Of a stretch of DNA of 64,000 nucleotides, positions 6,525 through 15,371 are shown one piece after another. Below the pieces are notes generated by a model. The model saw nothing but the letters and a program-made list of their open reading frames with translations. It did no database searches and was not told where the DNA came from. Within the stretch, counting starts at the first letter, position 1; each line of letters opens with the position of its first letter. The stretch lies in the NCBI GenBank assembly GCA_014204635.1, contig JACHLS010000001.1:124001-188000 (forward strand), read 5' to 3'. Both the position numbers and the translations under genes were made by a program. The stretch is from Sporosarcina luteola (GTDB lineage: Bacteria > Bacillota > Bacilli > Bacillales_A > Planococcaceae).

Positions 6525-8828
6525 TTAGTTTTGTACTGTGGAATGCAATGCGAGTTGTTCACGCATACGCTTAGCTGCAGCTGCCATATTCGTCAGCGAA
6601 GCGACGGTTTCTTCATGCTTCCTCGTTTTCAGGCCGCAATCCGGGTTCACCCAGAATTGTTCAGGGGACAGCACCCCAAGGCCTTTTTCAATGATGGCGG
6701 CCATCTCGTCCACGGATGGAACCCGGGGACTATGGATGTCGTAGACGCCGAGGCCGATTCCTTTGTCGTAATGATAATCATGGAAGGCGTGCACGAGTTC
6801 GCCATGGCTGCGTGATGTTTCGATAGAGATGACATCCGCATCCAATGCGCTGATCGAGTCAATGAATTGATTGAAATCACAATAGCACATATGGGTATGG
6901 ATCTGCGTCGTGTCCTTTACAGAGGCGGTCGCGATGCGGAATGCTTTGACGGCCCACTCCAGATAGGTGTCCCACTCGTCTTTTTTCAGCGGCAAGCCTT
7001 CGCGCAATGCAGGCTCGTCGACTTGAATCATTGTGATGCCGGCTGCTTCGAGAGCTTCCACTTCTTTGCGTATGGCGAGAGCCAACTGGTTGGCGACCGT
7101 TTCCCAGCTCACATCATCCCGGACAAACGACCAGTTAATAATGGTTACAGGACCTGTCAGCATTCCTTTCATCGGTTTGTCCGTCAGCGATTGGGCGTAG
7201 ACGGATTCCTTGACGGTCATCGGCTCAACGAACGCGACATCGCCATAGATGATCGGCGGTTTTACGCAACGTGATCCGTATGAGACGACCCATGCTTTCT
7301 CGGTAAAGGAGAATCCATCCAACTTCTCTCCGAAATATTCCACCATATCGGTTCGTTCGAACTCACCGTGAACAAAGACGTCAAGACCGATCTCTTCTTG
7401 AATCGCAATCCATTCGCGGATGTTTTCGTTAATGAATTCCTCATATTGAGTGTCTGTCAACTCGCCTTTTCTCCATTTGGTCCGTGTCTTGCGCACTTCT
7501 GGCGTCTGCGGGAAGCTGCCGATTGTTGTCGTTGGCAAAAGAGGCAGGGAGAAAGCAGCTTGTTGCGCAATCCGGCGCTCTGCAAAAGGCAGGTTCCGGT
7601 GGCTGTCTCTAGTAGAAATCGCCTCTGTTTCTGACTTGACATCTGCTCGGTTCCGCGCCGGCAAATCAGCGAGACGTTTGCATGCGGCGGTACTTTCCTC
7701 GATTTCTGCCTGTACAGAGGCACGTGATGCATTGATACCTTTGGCGATCGTCTGGATTTCCAACAGTTTTTCATCGGCAAAGGCGAGTGCTTCCTTGAGC
7801 ACTTCTTCCAGTTTTGTTTCAGACTTGAGGGAGACAGGCACATGCTGTAAGTTACAGGATGGCTGGATCCAAAGTTGATCAGCTGACACGAAGTGCAGCA
7901 GTTCATCTGCTACATCTAATTTGGCACCCAGATCTGCCCGCCAAATGTTACGCCCATCAATGATGCCCGCCCCCAGATGTTTGGCAGCAGGGAAGCCATG
8001 TGAACGCAGGCTCTTTAAGTTTTCCTCTTTCCCATGGACGAGGTCGAGCCCGATGCCATCTACGGGAAGTGCAATTGTCTCCTCATACCATTCCACTGCG
8101 TCAAAATACGTTTGCAGCATGATTTTCAATTCCGGCACGGCTTTCTTTAACTGGGAATAAATTTCCTCAACCGTTCTCATCTCGTCACGCGTGATGCTCA
8201 TAGATAGAATCGGCTCATCGATTTGTACCCATTGAACGCCTTCTGAAGCCAGTTCTTTTAAAATCTGCTCATAGAGCGGAAGCAACTGGAGAAGAAATGC
8301 TGGAATCTCGTGATCTGCATAGCCTTTTGAGAGTTTTAAAAACGTATAGGGACCTATCAATACAGGCTTACCCTCAATTCCGAGCGCTTCTTTCGCTTCG
8401 CGGTATGCGGAAAGGGGTTTATTCTCTGTCAGGGCAAGTTTCCGCTGTCCATACTCCGGCACGATATAGTGATAGTTCGTATCAAACCATTTCGTCATTT
8501 CACAGGCGACTGCTTCTTTATTTCCTCTAGCCATCGAGAAGTACGTCGCTAAGGGCACTTGGCCGCCTTGCCAGCCATATCGATCAGGCACCATGCCGAA
8601 CATGACAGCCGTATCGAGCACGCGGTCATAAAAAGTAAAATCTCCAACGGCAATGCTATCAATGCCAGCATCCTGTTGTTTTTGAAGGAAGGATAGCCGC
8701 AGGTCCTTCATCGTTTGTACCAATTTCTCCTCTTTCAGTTCTCCATTCCAGAACGCCTCGAGCGCCCGTTTCCATTCACGGTTCTCCCCAATGTATGGGT
8801 ATCCGATTGTGCTGCTGATTGTTGTCAT
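6525..8828 (-). CDS. metE: Cobalamin-independent methionine synthase
   Basis: MetE, 767 residues, transfers the methyl group of 5-methyltetrahydrofolate polyglutamate to homocysteine, the last step of methionine synthesis, without B12. The protein has the usual two-barrel layout: an N-terminal half (TTISSTIGYPYIG) and a C-terminal catalytic half beginning near TTTIGSFPQT. Zinc ligands are visible in HMCYCDFN and in NPDCGLKTR. The start is the ATG at 8828, eight bases after AAAGGG; a GTG at 8837 is too close to the ribosome site. A cobalamin riboswitch with terminators precedes the gene, so it should be shut off when B12 is available and the B12-dependent route (not seen here) can work. Confidence 0.97.
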   Translation of the reverse strand: MTTISSTIGYPYIGENREWKRALEAFWNGELKEEKLVQTMKDLRLSFLQKQQDAGIDSIAVGDFTFYDRVLDTAVMFGMVPDRYGWQGGQVPLATYFSMARGNKEAVACEMTKWFDTNYHYIVPEYGQRKLALTENKPLSAYREAKEALGIEGKPVLIGPYTFLKLSKGYADHEIPAFLLQLLPLYEQILKELASEGVQWVQIDEPILSMSITRDEMRTVEEIYSQLKKAVPELKIMLQTYFDAVEWYEETIALPVDGIGLDLVHGKEENLKSLRSHGFPAAKHLGAGIIDGRNIWRADLGAKLDVADELLHFVSADQLWIQPSCNLQHVPVSLKSETKLEEVLKEALAFADEKLLEIQTIAKGINASRASVQAEIEESTAACKRLADLPARNRADVKSETEAISTRDSHRNLPFAERRIAQQAAFSLPLLPTTTIGSFPQTPEVRKTRTKWRKGELTDTQYEEFINENIREWIAIQEEIGLDVFVHGEFERTDMVEYFGEKLDGFSFTEKAWVVSYGSRCVKPPIIYGDVAFVEPMTVKESVYAQSLTDKPMKGMLTGPVTIINWSFVRDDVSWETVANQLALAIRKEVEALEAAGITMIQVDEPALREGLPLKKDEWDTYLEWAVKAFRIATASVKDTTQIHTHMCYCDFNQFIDSISALDADVISIETSRSHGELVHAFHDYHYDKGIGLGVYDIHSPRVPSVDEMAAIIEKGLGVLSPEQFWVNPDCGLKTRKHEETVASLTNMAAAAKRMREQLALHSTVQN

Positions 8829-8856
8829 GAAATCCACCCTTTCCTGTTTGAGTGCA

Positions 8857-8894
8857 TAAAAAAATACATTTCCAACGGGGAGTCAGAAATGTAC
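8857..8894 (-). terminator. Second leader terminator of metE
   Basis: On the minus strand TACATTTC and GAAATGTA form an 8-bp stem followed by seven T, about 30 bases before the metE start and downstream of the first riboswitch hairpin. Confidence 0.7.
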
Positions 8895-8914
8895 GGTATT
8901 GTGAAAGGCATGCC

Positions 8915-8943
8915 AAAAAAAGCACGCACTTCGCCTGCGCGTA
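8915..8943 (-). terminator. First leader terminator after the metE B12 aptamer
   Basis: On the minus strand CGCGCA and TGCGTG pair (one G-U) around a 7-base loop, followed by seven T. This is the likely expression platform of the riboswitch. Confidence 0.65.
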
Positions 8944-8989
8944 TCCATCTAACACCTCCCTATCGACCGTAGGTTTACAGCGTCGTTGA

Positions 8990-9098
8990 ACAGGCTGGTA
9001 TCTGGCTTCAGCACAAAGGCTGTCACAGTGGCGGGACCGCGCCGGATTTGATTGCTCACCGGCTTCCCATTTAAGATCTGAGACATCTCAGACCACCT
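8990..9098 (-). ncRNA. Cobalamin riboswitch controlling metE
   Basis: On the minus strand the conserved B12 aptamer elements appear in order: AAATGGGAAGCCGGTG, an AATCCGGCGCGG segment, CCCGCCACTGTGA (the B12 box region) and GAAGCCAGATACC. Downstream lie two hairpins with T runs before metE. Known family behaviour: adenosyl- or other cobalamins bind and cause termination, so metE is made only when B12 is scarce. Confidence 0.93.
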
Positions 9099-9124
9099 AT
9101 TCCGTATGCTATTCGATTTGATTA

Positions 9125-9153
9125 AAGGTAGCATGTACAATTTTTTCTGTCAA
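9125..9153 (-). promoter_or_regulatory. Promoter of the metE leader
   Basis: On the minus strand TTGACA, a 17-base spacer and TACCTT form a sigma-A promoter about 30 bases before the riboswitch. Confidence 0.75.
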
Positions 9154-9213
9154 CTATTCTATCGAAATAGTTTTACAACTAGGTTATGATGTCGGTAGAG
9201 AGGGGGAAGGGTA

Positions 9214-9768
9214 GTGGGAAAAATTCAAGGTGTCTTTATTGATCGAGATGGAACGATAGGGGGCACAGGTCATTTTATTCATCCAAGAGATTTTTCACTG
9301 TATCCATTCAGCCGGAAGGCGTTTAGTTTGTTGCGGGAACATAACATCAAGATGTTCGCTTGTACGAATCAGCATCGGATCAGCAAGGGGCAAGCATCCA
9401 TTAAAGAGTTTCGCGATGAATTTCTGTCCTATGGTTTTGATGATGCATATATTTGCCCGCACAGTCCGACAGATGGATGTGACTGTCATAAACCCAGCCC
9501 GGGTCTATTACGGGAAGCAGCCAGAAAGTATAGTTTGGACCTTACGAACATGGCGTTTATCGGTGATGTCGGAGCAACAGACATGCTAGCGGCTCATGCA
9601 GTGGGCGCGAAAAAAATTCTCGTGTTAACCGGATGGGGAAAAAGCTCCTGTAACGAATATAAGTATAAATGGGCGGACATCGAGCCTGATTACATTGCGG
9701 AGAACCTATTGGAAGCAGTTGAATGGGTGATTCAATATAACCGTGAAAAAAATACGCTTGGATTGTGA
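9214..9768 (+). CDS. HAD-IIIA family phosphatase (GmhB/HisB-like)
   Basis: A 184-residue cytoplasmic hydrolase. The catalytic Asp pair is in FIDRDGTI (Asp10, Asp12), the Thr motif in CTNQHRISKG, the Lys in CHKPSPG and the acidic motif in FIGDVGATDM. CPHSPTDGCDC resembles the zinc loop of GmhB/HisB-type phosphatases. The substrate is unknown; a sugar or nucleotide phosphate is likely for the subgroup. Start is GTG after AGAGGGGGAAGG. A second related phosphatase is encoded at 15368. The stop codon lies inside a bidirectional terminator shared with the convergent methyltransferase gene. Confidence 0.88.
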   Translation: MGKIQGVFIDRDGTIGGTGHFIHPRDFSLYPFSRKAFSLLREHNIKMFACTNQHRISKGQASIKEFRDEFLSYGFDDAYICPHSPTDGCDCHKPSPGLLREAARKYSLDLTNMAFIGDVGATDMLAAHAVGAKKILVLTGWGKSSCNEYKYKWADIEPDYIAENLLEAVEWVIQYNREKNTLGL

Positions 9769-9782
9769 GGTTCAAGCGTATT
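9751..9782. terminator. Bidirectional terminator
   Basis: AATACGCTTG and CAAGCGTATT form a 10-bp stem flanked by A6 on the left and TTT on the right. It overlaps the stop of the HAD gene and serves the convergent methyltransferase gene. Confidence 0.8.
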
Positions 9783-9793
9783 TGGCGTTCAGT

Positions 9794-10540
9794 TCATGCT
9801 TTCCTGCATTTAATAATCAACGTCGTCGGCAGTTTTGTTGCCTTGTCGTAGGAATACCAACGATTTTCATGTTTTTCTCGGTCTTCCTCCGTAATTGCCA
9901 CGTCTTCTATGACTTTTTCAATATGAAAACCGTGATCTATTAGCATATTAATATATGTACTCACTTTATATTGCTGCATAATGGCTGGCGCGTGCCAAGC
10001 TTCATGATCGTACGGGCCTTCCTCGTGGTACGATTTATCAAAATGGAGCTGGCCATTCGCAAGTCTTGCCCGGCTATGCAACGGATGCTCCCAGCTGAAC
10101 ACAAAGGTCCCGCCTGTTTTAAGATATCGATGGATATTTTGAATGGTCTCCTGTAGATCCGTCGTCCAGCCGAGTGCAAAAATCGAGTAAACGATATCGA
10201 AGTAATTGCTCGGCATGCCGGGATTCTTCTCCATGGGAGACTCGTATAAATGTACGGGTGCTGTCAAATCAGCTAGCAAATTTCTTGCCGTATCGATCTG
10301 TGTTTTAGATAAATCAACTCCCCATAACTCCGCGGCACCTCGTTCACTCATATAAAGCAGTGAATGGCCGCTGCCGCAACCGATATCCAGCACTTTATAT
10401 CCTGACACATCCCCAAGTAGATGCAAGTCCTCTTCGCTAGGCGCAAGCGGCCCATAGTTCGGAAGTGGATTGCGACCGTAAAAGCGATGTGCCACTTCAT
10501 CCCAGCTCTTTTTGTTTACCTTCAGTGTTTCTGAAACCAT
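9794..10540 (-). CDS. Class I SAM-dependent methyltransferase
   Basis: A 248-residue soluble enzyme. Motif I is VLDIGCGSGHSL (about residues 49-60), followed by the acidic post-I residue in LWGVDLSKTQ and the motif IV region YFDIVYSIFALG. It is similar to UbiE/Methyltransf_11 proteins; the substrate is not known. Start ATG lies after AAGGAGG on the minus strand. Its gene is convergent with the HAD gene and shares the terminator. Confidence 0.88.
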   Translation of the reverse strand: MVSETLKVNKKSWDEVAHRFYGRNPLPNYGPLAPSEEDLHLLGDVSGYKVLDIGCGSGHSLLYMSERGAAELWGVDLSKTQIDTARNLLADLTAPVHLYESPMEKNPGMPSNYFDIVYSIFALGWTTDLQETIQNIHRYLKTGGTFVFSWEHPLHSRARLANGQLHFDKSYHEEGPYDHEAWHAPAIMQQYKVSTYINMLIDHGFHIEKVIEDVAITEEDREKHENRWYSYDKATKLPTTLIIKCRKA

Positions 10541-10630
10541 CTGTTCAACCTCCTTATGTCATACGAATGTATATTCGGCGTTTTGTGTGGAATTCCTCTA
10601 TTTTCGATTATCATTATAAACACTTAATTT

Positions 10631-11128
10631 TTATATCGTGTCGAAAATGGCAGTATAGGTTGCTTTAATGGTTTTCTCCGTACGTATGTCATTGTAGAGT
10701 CCGAATTCATACGTTCTCAGATTGCCGATAAACAAAATTCCGGAAGCATAGCCTTGTCCCATGTCAGGAGCAGATTCGAATGACACTCCTTCAGTTACAA
10801 AAGGGAAAGCGTCCTTTCTGGAATCAATGAAAATGGTGGGGATTGTCAATTGCTTATAAATCTCGGCTAGTTCATCATCGGCAGCTTCGGATAATTCTTC
10901 CGGCATGATGAAAATTGCATCGAATCGTTTAGGGATGCTCTCCGATTCATGTAGCAACTCATCGAACGATAGCTCTTGGAATAGAATCTTGTCTGAATCG
11001 ATGTCGGGTTGTTCCCCAATGACGCCTATCGTTACATCTTTTCCTTCATATGGTGGAAACTCGACGGACTTTTCCTTGCTGCAAGCAGCTAAAAGAAACA
11101 TGATCAAAAATAGCGAAATTCCTTTCAT
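10631..11128 (-). CDS. Unknown lipoprotein
   Basis: A 165-residue predicted lipoprotein. The N-terminus is a short hydrophobic signal with lipobox LAAC (Cys16), so it should be anchored to the outer face of the membrane. The mature part starts with an acidic, Pro-rich segment and has alternating strands and helices (VTIGVIGEQP, FDAIFIMPEEL, TIFIDSRKD) that recall a periplasmic-binding-like half, but I do not recognise the family. The start at 11128 is seven bases after GGAGG; a longer frame from 11161 includes that site and is less likely. Confidence 0.8.
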   Translation of the reverse strand: MKGISLFLIMFLLAACSKEKSVEFPPYEGKDVTIGVIGEQPDIDSDKILFQELSFDELLHESESIPKRFDAIFIMPEELSEAADDELAEIYKQLTIPTIFIDSRKDAFPFVTEGVSFESAPDMGQGYASGILFIGNLRTYEFGLYNDIRTEKTIKATYTAIFDTI

Positions 11129-11241
11129 TAGCCATCCTCCTATACTGGATGTATTCTCCACTTTTACAAATTCACCTCTCTAGTAAGAGGAATCCGACGA
11201 GGAGAAAGCGAAAGTTAGCAGTAAGAAAAGGGGAGGTTCTC

Positions 11242-11724
11242 ATGACAAAACAAACACTTGATATTCGGAAAGCAACAGACGCTTTACCGGTTATCACCTT
11301 ATTAAAAGAAGTAGCAGCATGGCTGAAAGCGAAGGAGATCGAGCAATGGGGCTTTTTGCTGGAAGGCGGCGAGGATGAAGAGATCGTGCAGGCCGTCCAG
11401 TCGGGAGATACATATGTGGTTCATCTAAACAACGAGATGGTTGCCACCTTTACGCTCTATCCGCGCCAAAGCGAATGGGACGAATATATATGGGGAAGCG
11501 AGGATCAAGCTGGGGTCCACTATCTTCATCGGCTCGCAGTTGCACCTCACATGATGAGGAAGGGGCTTGGACAGGACATCTTGCAATGGATTTTTAATAA
11601 TCATAATCAATCGATCCGTCTGGATTGTGTATCTGGGCATCCAAAGTTAGCGGATTTTTATGCGGAGAACGGATTCACTCTCGTTGCCGAGTCAGCAGAT
11701 GGACATTATCAGTTCGAAAAATGA
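11242..11724 (+). CDS. GNAT-family acetyltransferase
   Basis: A 160-residue N-acetyltransferase. The acetyl-CoA loop is in VAPHMMRKGLGQDIL (R/Q-x-x-G-x-G form), followed by the C-terminal strand HPKLADFYAENGF. It probably acetylates a small molecule; the target is unknown. ATG at 11242 follows GGGGAGG; a longer frame from 11149 is not supported. It is the first gene of a tight run of eight same-strand genes up to 16415, mostly enzymes that modify small molecules. Confidence 0.88.
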   Translation: MTKQTLDIRKATDALPVITLLKEVAAWLKAKEIEQWGFLLEGGEDEEIVQAVQSGDTYVVHLNNEMVATFTLYPRQSEWDEYIWGSEDQAGVHYLHRLAVAPHMMRKGLGQDILQWIFNNHNQSIRLDCVSGHPKLADFYAENGFTLVAESADGHYQFEK

Positions 11725-11744
11725 GAAGGGAAGGTGTCAGCTAG

Positions 11745-12617
11745 ATGATTGAAACACTTCAACATAAGGGTATCATTCCGAATGGAAATTATGAGTTAGT
11801 GGAATTGAAAAACGGAACAACGAGTGGACGGGTGTATTTAATTTCAGGAGAAGAAAAATATATCTTAAAATATGACCTGCCTGTTGGCATTGGAATTGTG
11901 GATAAGTTTTATTGTGCCTATGGACAAATTGAATTATTTCCAAAGGTCTATGAGGTGGATGGGGAAAAAGGATGGCTGCTATATGAATTCTTGGAGGGCA
12001 CGACACATACAAACCGTGGATTAAAAGCGGACTGGATGAAGCTTCTGGTGACAGGGGTGTTGAATCGTTACGAAGCATACGACCCACAAATACCATGGGG
12101 AAGAGTGGGAGGAAGGCCAAGACCAACATGGTCAGATTTTAACCGGAAAAGCTTGGAGTATGCCTATGAAAATGTGGGCGATTTATTGCCTTATGAGGAT
12201 TATGCCATGATGAATGGAATTGTCGAGGAACTGTCCAGGTACGATGCAGAGGAGGTGAAATATTATCTGCACGGAGATACGGGCGTCCATAATTTTGTGT
12301 TCCAGAACGATTGCTTAGTAGGGGTGATTGACCCATCGCCTATGATTGGCCCCGTCCTTTATGATTTCACGTATGCGTTTTGCTCGTCCCCGGATGACCT
12401 GACGTTAGAAACTCTGTTATCTTCTTTGTCCTTGCTGGAATCGGTACAGGTGGAAACCTCTCGATTGATCAAGGAAGTCACGTTCCAGCTATACACGAGA
12501 ATCGGTATATGCAGTAAAGCACATCCGCATGATTTGGATGCTTATTTAAAGGCATGGGTGTATTGGAAACAGTTGTTGTGTGATCTAGAAAAAACAACAG
12601 TGGAGTCGGGAGGATAA
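11745..12617 (+). CDS. Aminoglycoside phosphotransferase-like kinase
   Basis: A 290-residue protein of the APH/choline kinase fold. A Brenner-type catalytic loop is seen as HGDTGVHNFVF (H-x-D-x4-N), and the metal-binding Asp in GVIDPSPMIGP. The N-lobe Lys lies in EKYILKYD. Members phosphorylate hydroxyls of aminoglycosides or metabolites; this one is not close enough to a known resistance enzyme for me to name a substrate. It is 20 bases after the GNAT gene and 4 before the next. Confidence 0.85.
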   Translation: MIETLQHKGIIPNGNYELVELKNGTTSGRVYLISGEEKYILKYDLPVGIGIVDKFYCAYGQIELFPKVYEVDGEKGWLLYEFLEGTTHTNRGLKADWMKLLVTGVLNRYEAYDPQIPWGRVGGRPRPTWSDFNRKSLEYAYENVGDLLPYEDYAMMNGIVEELSRYDAEEVKYYLHGDTGVHNFVFQNDCLVGVIDPSPMIGPVLYDFTYAFCSSPDDLTLETLLSSLSLLESVQVETSRLIKEVTFQLYTRIGICSKAHPHDLDAYLKAWVYWKQLLCDLEKTTVESGG

Positions 12618-12621
12618 ATGA

Positions 12622-13026
12622 ATGTATGAAGCTGTTATGAATGTAAACATTTCTGCTGAGGAAGTCCCACTCCTAAGGGAATCTGTTGGCTGGGATAAGC
12701 GTGAAACAGATTATCCTCTTTTATTCGAACGGTGCACCTTCTGGGTTGGCAACCGGAATGAGAAAGGCTTGCTCATTGGTTTCGGTTATTTGACAGGGAT
12801 GGGACTGCAACATGGATATGTTGAGGATATTATCGTTCATCCTGACTATCAAAAGCTAGGGATTGGAATGAAACTGGTGAAGGCATTAATTGGTGAGGCG
12901 GAAAGGCGCGGGATTGAAATTGTCACCCTCACGTATAGTGCCGAGCACACCAGCTTTTATGAGAAATGTGGGTTCTCTCATTGTAATGGCGGGATATGGA
13001 AAAACAACAAGCATCCGCAAAATTGA
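12622..13026 (+). CDS. GNAT-family acetyltransferase
   Basis: A 134-residue N-acetyltransferase with the acetyl-CoA motif VEDIIVHPDYQKLGIGMKLVKAL and the C-terminal SFYEKCGF. Substrate unknown. The start ATG at 12622 lies after GGGAGG, four bases behind the kinase stop, which indicates translational coupling. Confidence 0.88.
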   Translation: MYEAVMNVNISAEEVPLLRESVGWDKRETDYPLLFERCTFWVGNRNEKGLLIGFGYLTGMGLQHGYVEDIIVHPDYQKLGIGMKLVKALIGEAERRGIEIVTLTYSAEHTSFYEKCGFSHCNGGIWKNNKHPQN

Positions 13027-13074
13027 CGGGAATAATGAATGAGTTTTGTAATAAATTTGAAGGAGCCAGTTACT

Positions 13075-13488
13075 ATGAATATGGAAGAACAACTTTATGA
13101 GGCGGCTGTAGATTTAATAACGAAACGCTATCCGACGGGTTGGGGAGGAGCTGCAGCCGTAGCGTTGGAGGATGGAACCGTTTTAACAAGTATCGCTCCA
13201 GAAGTGATTAATGCATCTACAGAACTTTGCATGGAAACGGGCGCGATATTGGAAGCCCATAAATTGAATAAGAAGGTTACCCATTCTTTATGCATCGTTC
13301 GAGATGATGAGAGATCGGAGTTCAAGGTTCTTTCCCCCTGTGGCGTTTGTCAGGAAAGGCTATTCTATTGGGGACCAAATGTGCTGGTTGCAGTTACCGT
13401 GCCGGGTCAACCTTTAACCTTTAAAAAGCTATGTGAAGTCCAACCGTATCACTGGACCGCTGCCTACGAGGAATATACGGAAGTGTAA
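13075..13488 (+). CDS. Cytidine deaminase-family protein
   Basis: A 137-residue zinc enzyme of the cytidine/blasticidin deaminase superfamily. The zinc and proton-shuttle residues are in LCMETGAI (Cys52, Glu54) and SPCGVC (Cys89, Cys92). The distance and size fit blasticidin-S-deaminase-like or short cytidine deaminases. The usual Ala of the C-A-E motif is Met here. The true substrate may be a nucleoside or a nucleoside-like antibiotic; not decided by sequence. The start at 13075 is nine bases after AAGGAG; an ATG at 13039 lacks a ribosome site. Confidence 0.85.
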   Translation: MNMEEQLYEAAVDLITKRYPTGWGGAAAVALEDGTVLTSIAPEVINASTELCMETGAILEAHKLNKKVTHSLCIVRDDERSEFKVLSPCGVCQERLFYWGPNVLVAVTVPGQPLTFKKLCEVQPYHWTAAYEEYTEV

Positions 13489-13502
13489 GGGGGATTGCTG
13501 TC

Positions 13503-14042
13503 GTGACAAAAGCGATGAGGAAAGTTGAAGTGATACCCTATTCCAATGGTTGGCCGTCTACATTTCAAGAGGAAGCTTCTGAGTTGAAAAGAGTATTTGG
13601 TTCAGAACTAATTGAAATTTATCATATCGGCAGCACGTCTGTCATTGGTTTATCGGCTAAACCGATTATTGACATCATGCCGGTGGTGAAAGAGATTGCT
13701 AGAATTGACTCCTTGCATGAAGCCATGCGGGAACTTGGATACGAGGCAAAAGGGGAAAATGGCATTGCCGGACGACGCTATTTTCAAAAAGGCGGAAATG
13801 ATCGGACGCATCATGTCCATGTCTATGAAGAAAGGTCTCCGGAAATAGGGCGGCATCTCGCTTTCCGGGATTACCTGCGGGCTCATCCGGCTATTGCCAA
13901 GAAGTATGGCGATGTCAAAGAAGAGCTCGCGAAGCGCTATCCGAACGACATTGCGGCGTATATTAAGGGAAAGGAACAACTAGCCTTAGAGATTGAGAGG
14001 GAGGCTGTTGAATGGGTTCAGAAGAAGGAGAAATGGAAATAG
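13503..14042 (+). CDS. GrpB/UPF0157 family nucleotidyltransferase-like protein
   Basis: A 179-residue GrpB-family protein with a nucleotidyltransferase-like core: HIGSTSVIGL followed by KPIIDIMPV, and the family segment RTHHVHVYE, then FRDYLRAHP and a helical end. Some family members are fused to dephospho-CoA kinase; the activity of free-standing ones is unknown. GTG start, 14 bases after the deaminase gene. Confidence 0.9.
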   Translation: MTKAMRKVEVIPYSNGWPSTFQEEASELKRVFGSELIEIYHIGSTSVIGLSAKPIIDIMPVVKEIARIDSLHEAMRELGYEAKGENGIAGRRYFQKGGNDRTHHVHVYEERSPEIGRHLAFRDYLRAHPAIAKKYGDVKEELAKRYPNDIAAYIKGKEQLALEIEREAVEWVQKKEKWK

Positions 14043-14054
14043 GGGGGCTTATAC

Positions 14055-15371
14055 TTGCATACGGATGATAAAGAGCCACGATTGCACATTGATATGGAGT
14101 CGGTTTTGATTGATCAACCGATTGGTATAAAAGTGGATGGTCTTTCAAATGAGCAAAAAATTACGGTTAGATGTAAACGGACATCGTGTTGGGGTACTAC
14201 AATGTATGAAATGGAATCCTATGGAACTTATATAGCGGACTCATTGGGGCTCATTGACCTGCAAAAAATGGCGCCCATTGAAGGTACATACAAAGGTATA
14301 GATGGCATGGGTTTATTTTGGTCCATGCAAATAGTAAGAACACAAGAAAATAACATGAATGTCTTGGATAAACTGCAACCGCATGTGGTTTATATATCGA
14401 TTGAAAGTCAAGAGCAAACGATTGATACACAAGTTATCACACGAAGATGGATGGATGAAGCTGTAACTAGAACGCCTGTGAATGAGAAAGGGATAGTAGG
14501 AACTTTTTTTCATCATTCGGATTCTAAATCGAGGCCGGCCTTGCTAGTGGTCGGTGGATCGGAAGGAGGCGTTTATGAGTTTCCGGCTTCCTTACTGGCT
14601 TCTCACGGATTTAATGTCCTGGCTTTAGGATATTGGGGAATTGATCCGCTTTCGAGGGAGTTGGTTAATATTCCACTGGAATTAGTGGAGAATGCAATCC
14701 ACTGGTTAAAGGCAAAGCAAGAAACGACAAACGATTTTATTGGAATTCACGGTACATCAAAAGGAGCAGAACTTGCCTTGTTGGCTGCTTTGCATTTTAA
14801 GGAAATTAAAGCAGTTGTTGCGTTGAATGGATCCCCTGTCGTATTTTGCGGCATTGAACCATGGACTGACCGGGACGAGTTATTGCCTGCTTGGACATTT
14901 AGAGGGAAACCAATTTCCTACGCACGAAGAGACAATTCAGTTGAAATCGCCAAAACTTGTCGTAATTTACGAAATGCCGGGGAAAACCCACTTCGTATTT
15001 GGTATGACTATTTGGCAGCAGATCCCGATATTACAAAACAGGCGACCATTCCTGTCGAAGAGATAAATGGCCCCATTCTTTTTATTTCAGGTACGGAAGA
15101 CGCCTGTTTTGATTCCGTTCAATTGAATAAAATTGCAATGGAAAGATTGAAAAAACATAATTTCAAGCATAAGTACGAGCATTTGATATACGAAGGGGCG
15201 GGGCATGAACTCGGTATTCCTAATATCGTAATTTCGTGCAGTCATTTTACGGGCGGAATCCAATACGATACCGCACAAGCGAGTAAAAATTCATGGGAAA
15301 AGACCATCCATTTTTTTACTAGTTCAAGTCTTACAGGACACTACTGTGGTAACGAGGAGGAAGAATCGTGA
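14055..15371 (+). CDS. Acyl-CoA thioesterase/BAAT-family hydrolase
   Basis: A 438-residue protein of the acyl-CoA thioester hydrolase / bile acid-CoA:amino acid N-acyltransferase (BAAT) family. Residues about 10-140 form the N-terminal beta-sandwich domain. The C-terminal half is an alpha/beta hydrolase: GGSEGGVYEF (oxyanion region), nucleophile in IHGTSKGAEL, acid in SGTEDACF and His in EGAGHELG. The nucleophile is Ser here, as in bacterial members. Substrate unknown. TTG start after AGGGGGG; its end overlaps the next gene by four bases. Confidence 0.85.
   Translation: MHTDDKEPRLHIDMESVLIDQPIGIKVDGLSNEQKITVRCKRTSCWGTTMYEMESYGTYIADSLGLIDLQKMAPIEGTYKGIDGMGLFWSMQIVRTQENNMNVLDKLQPHVVYISIESQEQTIDTQVITRRWMDEAVTRTPVNEKGIVGTFFHHSDSKSRPALLVVGGSEGGVYEFPASLLASHGFNVLALGYWGIDPLSRELVNIPLELVENAIHWLKAKQETTNDFIGIHGTSKGAELALLAALHFKEIKAVVALNGSPVVFCGIEPWTDRDELLPAWTFRGKPISYARRDNSVEIAKTCRNLRNAGENPLRIWYDYLAADPDITKQATIPVEEINGPILFISGTEDACFDSVQLNKIAMERLKKHNFKHKYEHLIYEGAGHELGIPNIVISCSHFTGGIQYDTAQASKNSWEKTIHFFTSSSLTGHYCGNEEEES

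Noticed and set aside
6867..7878. Plus-strand frames of 135-142 codons opposite metE
   Set aside because: Shadows of metE, which is full length and clear.
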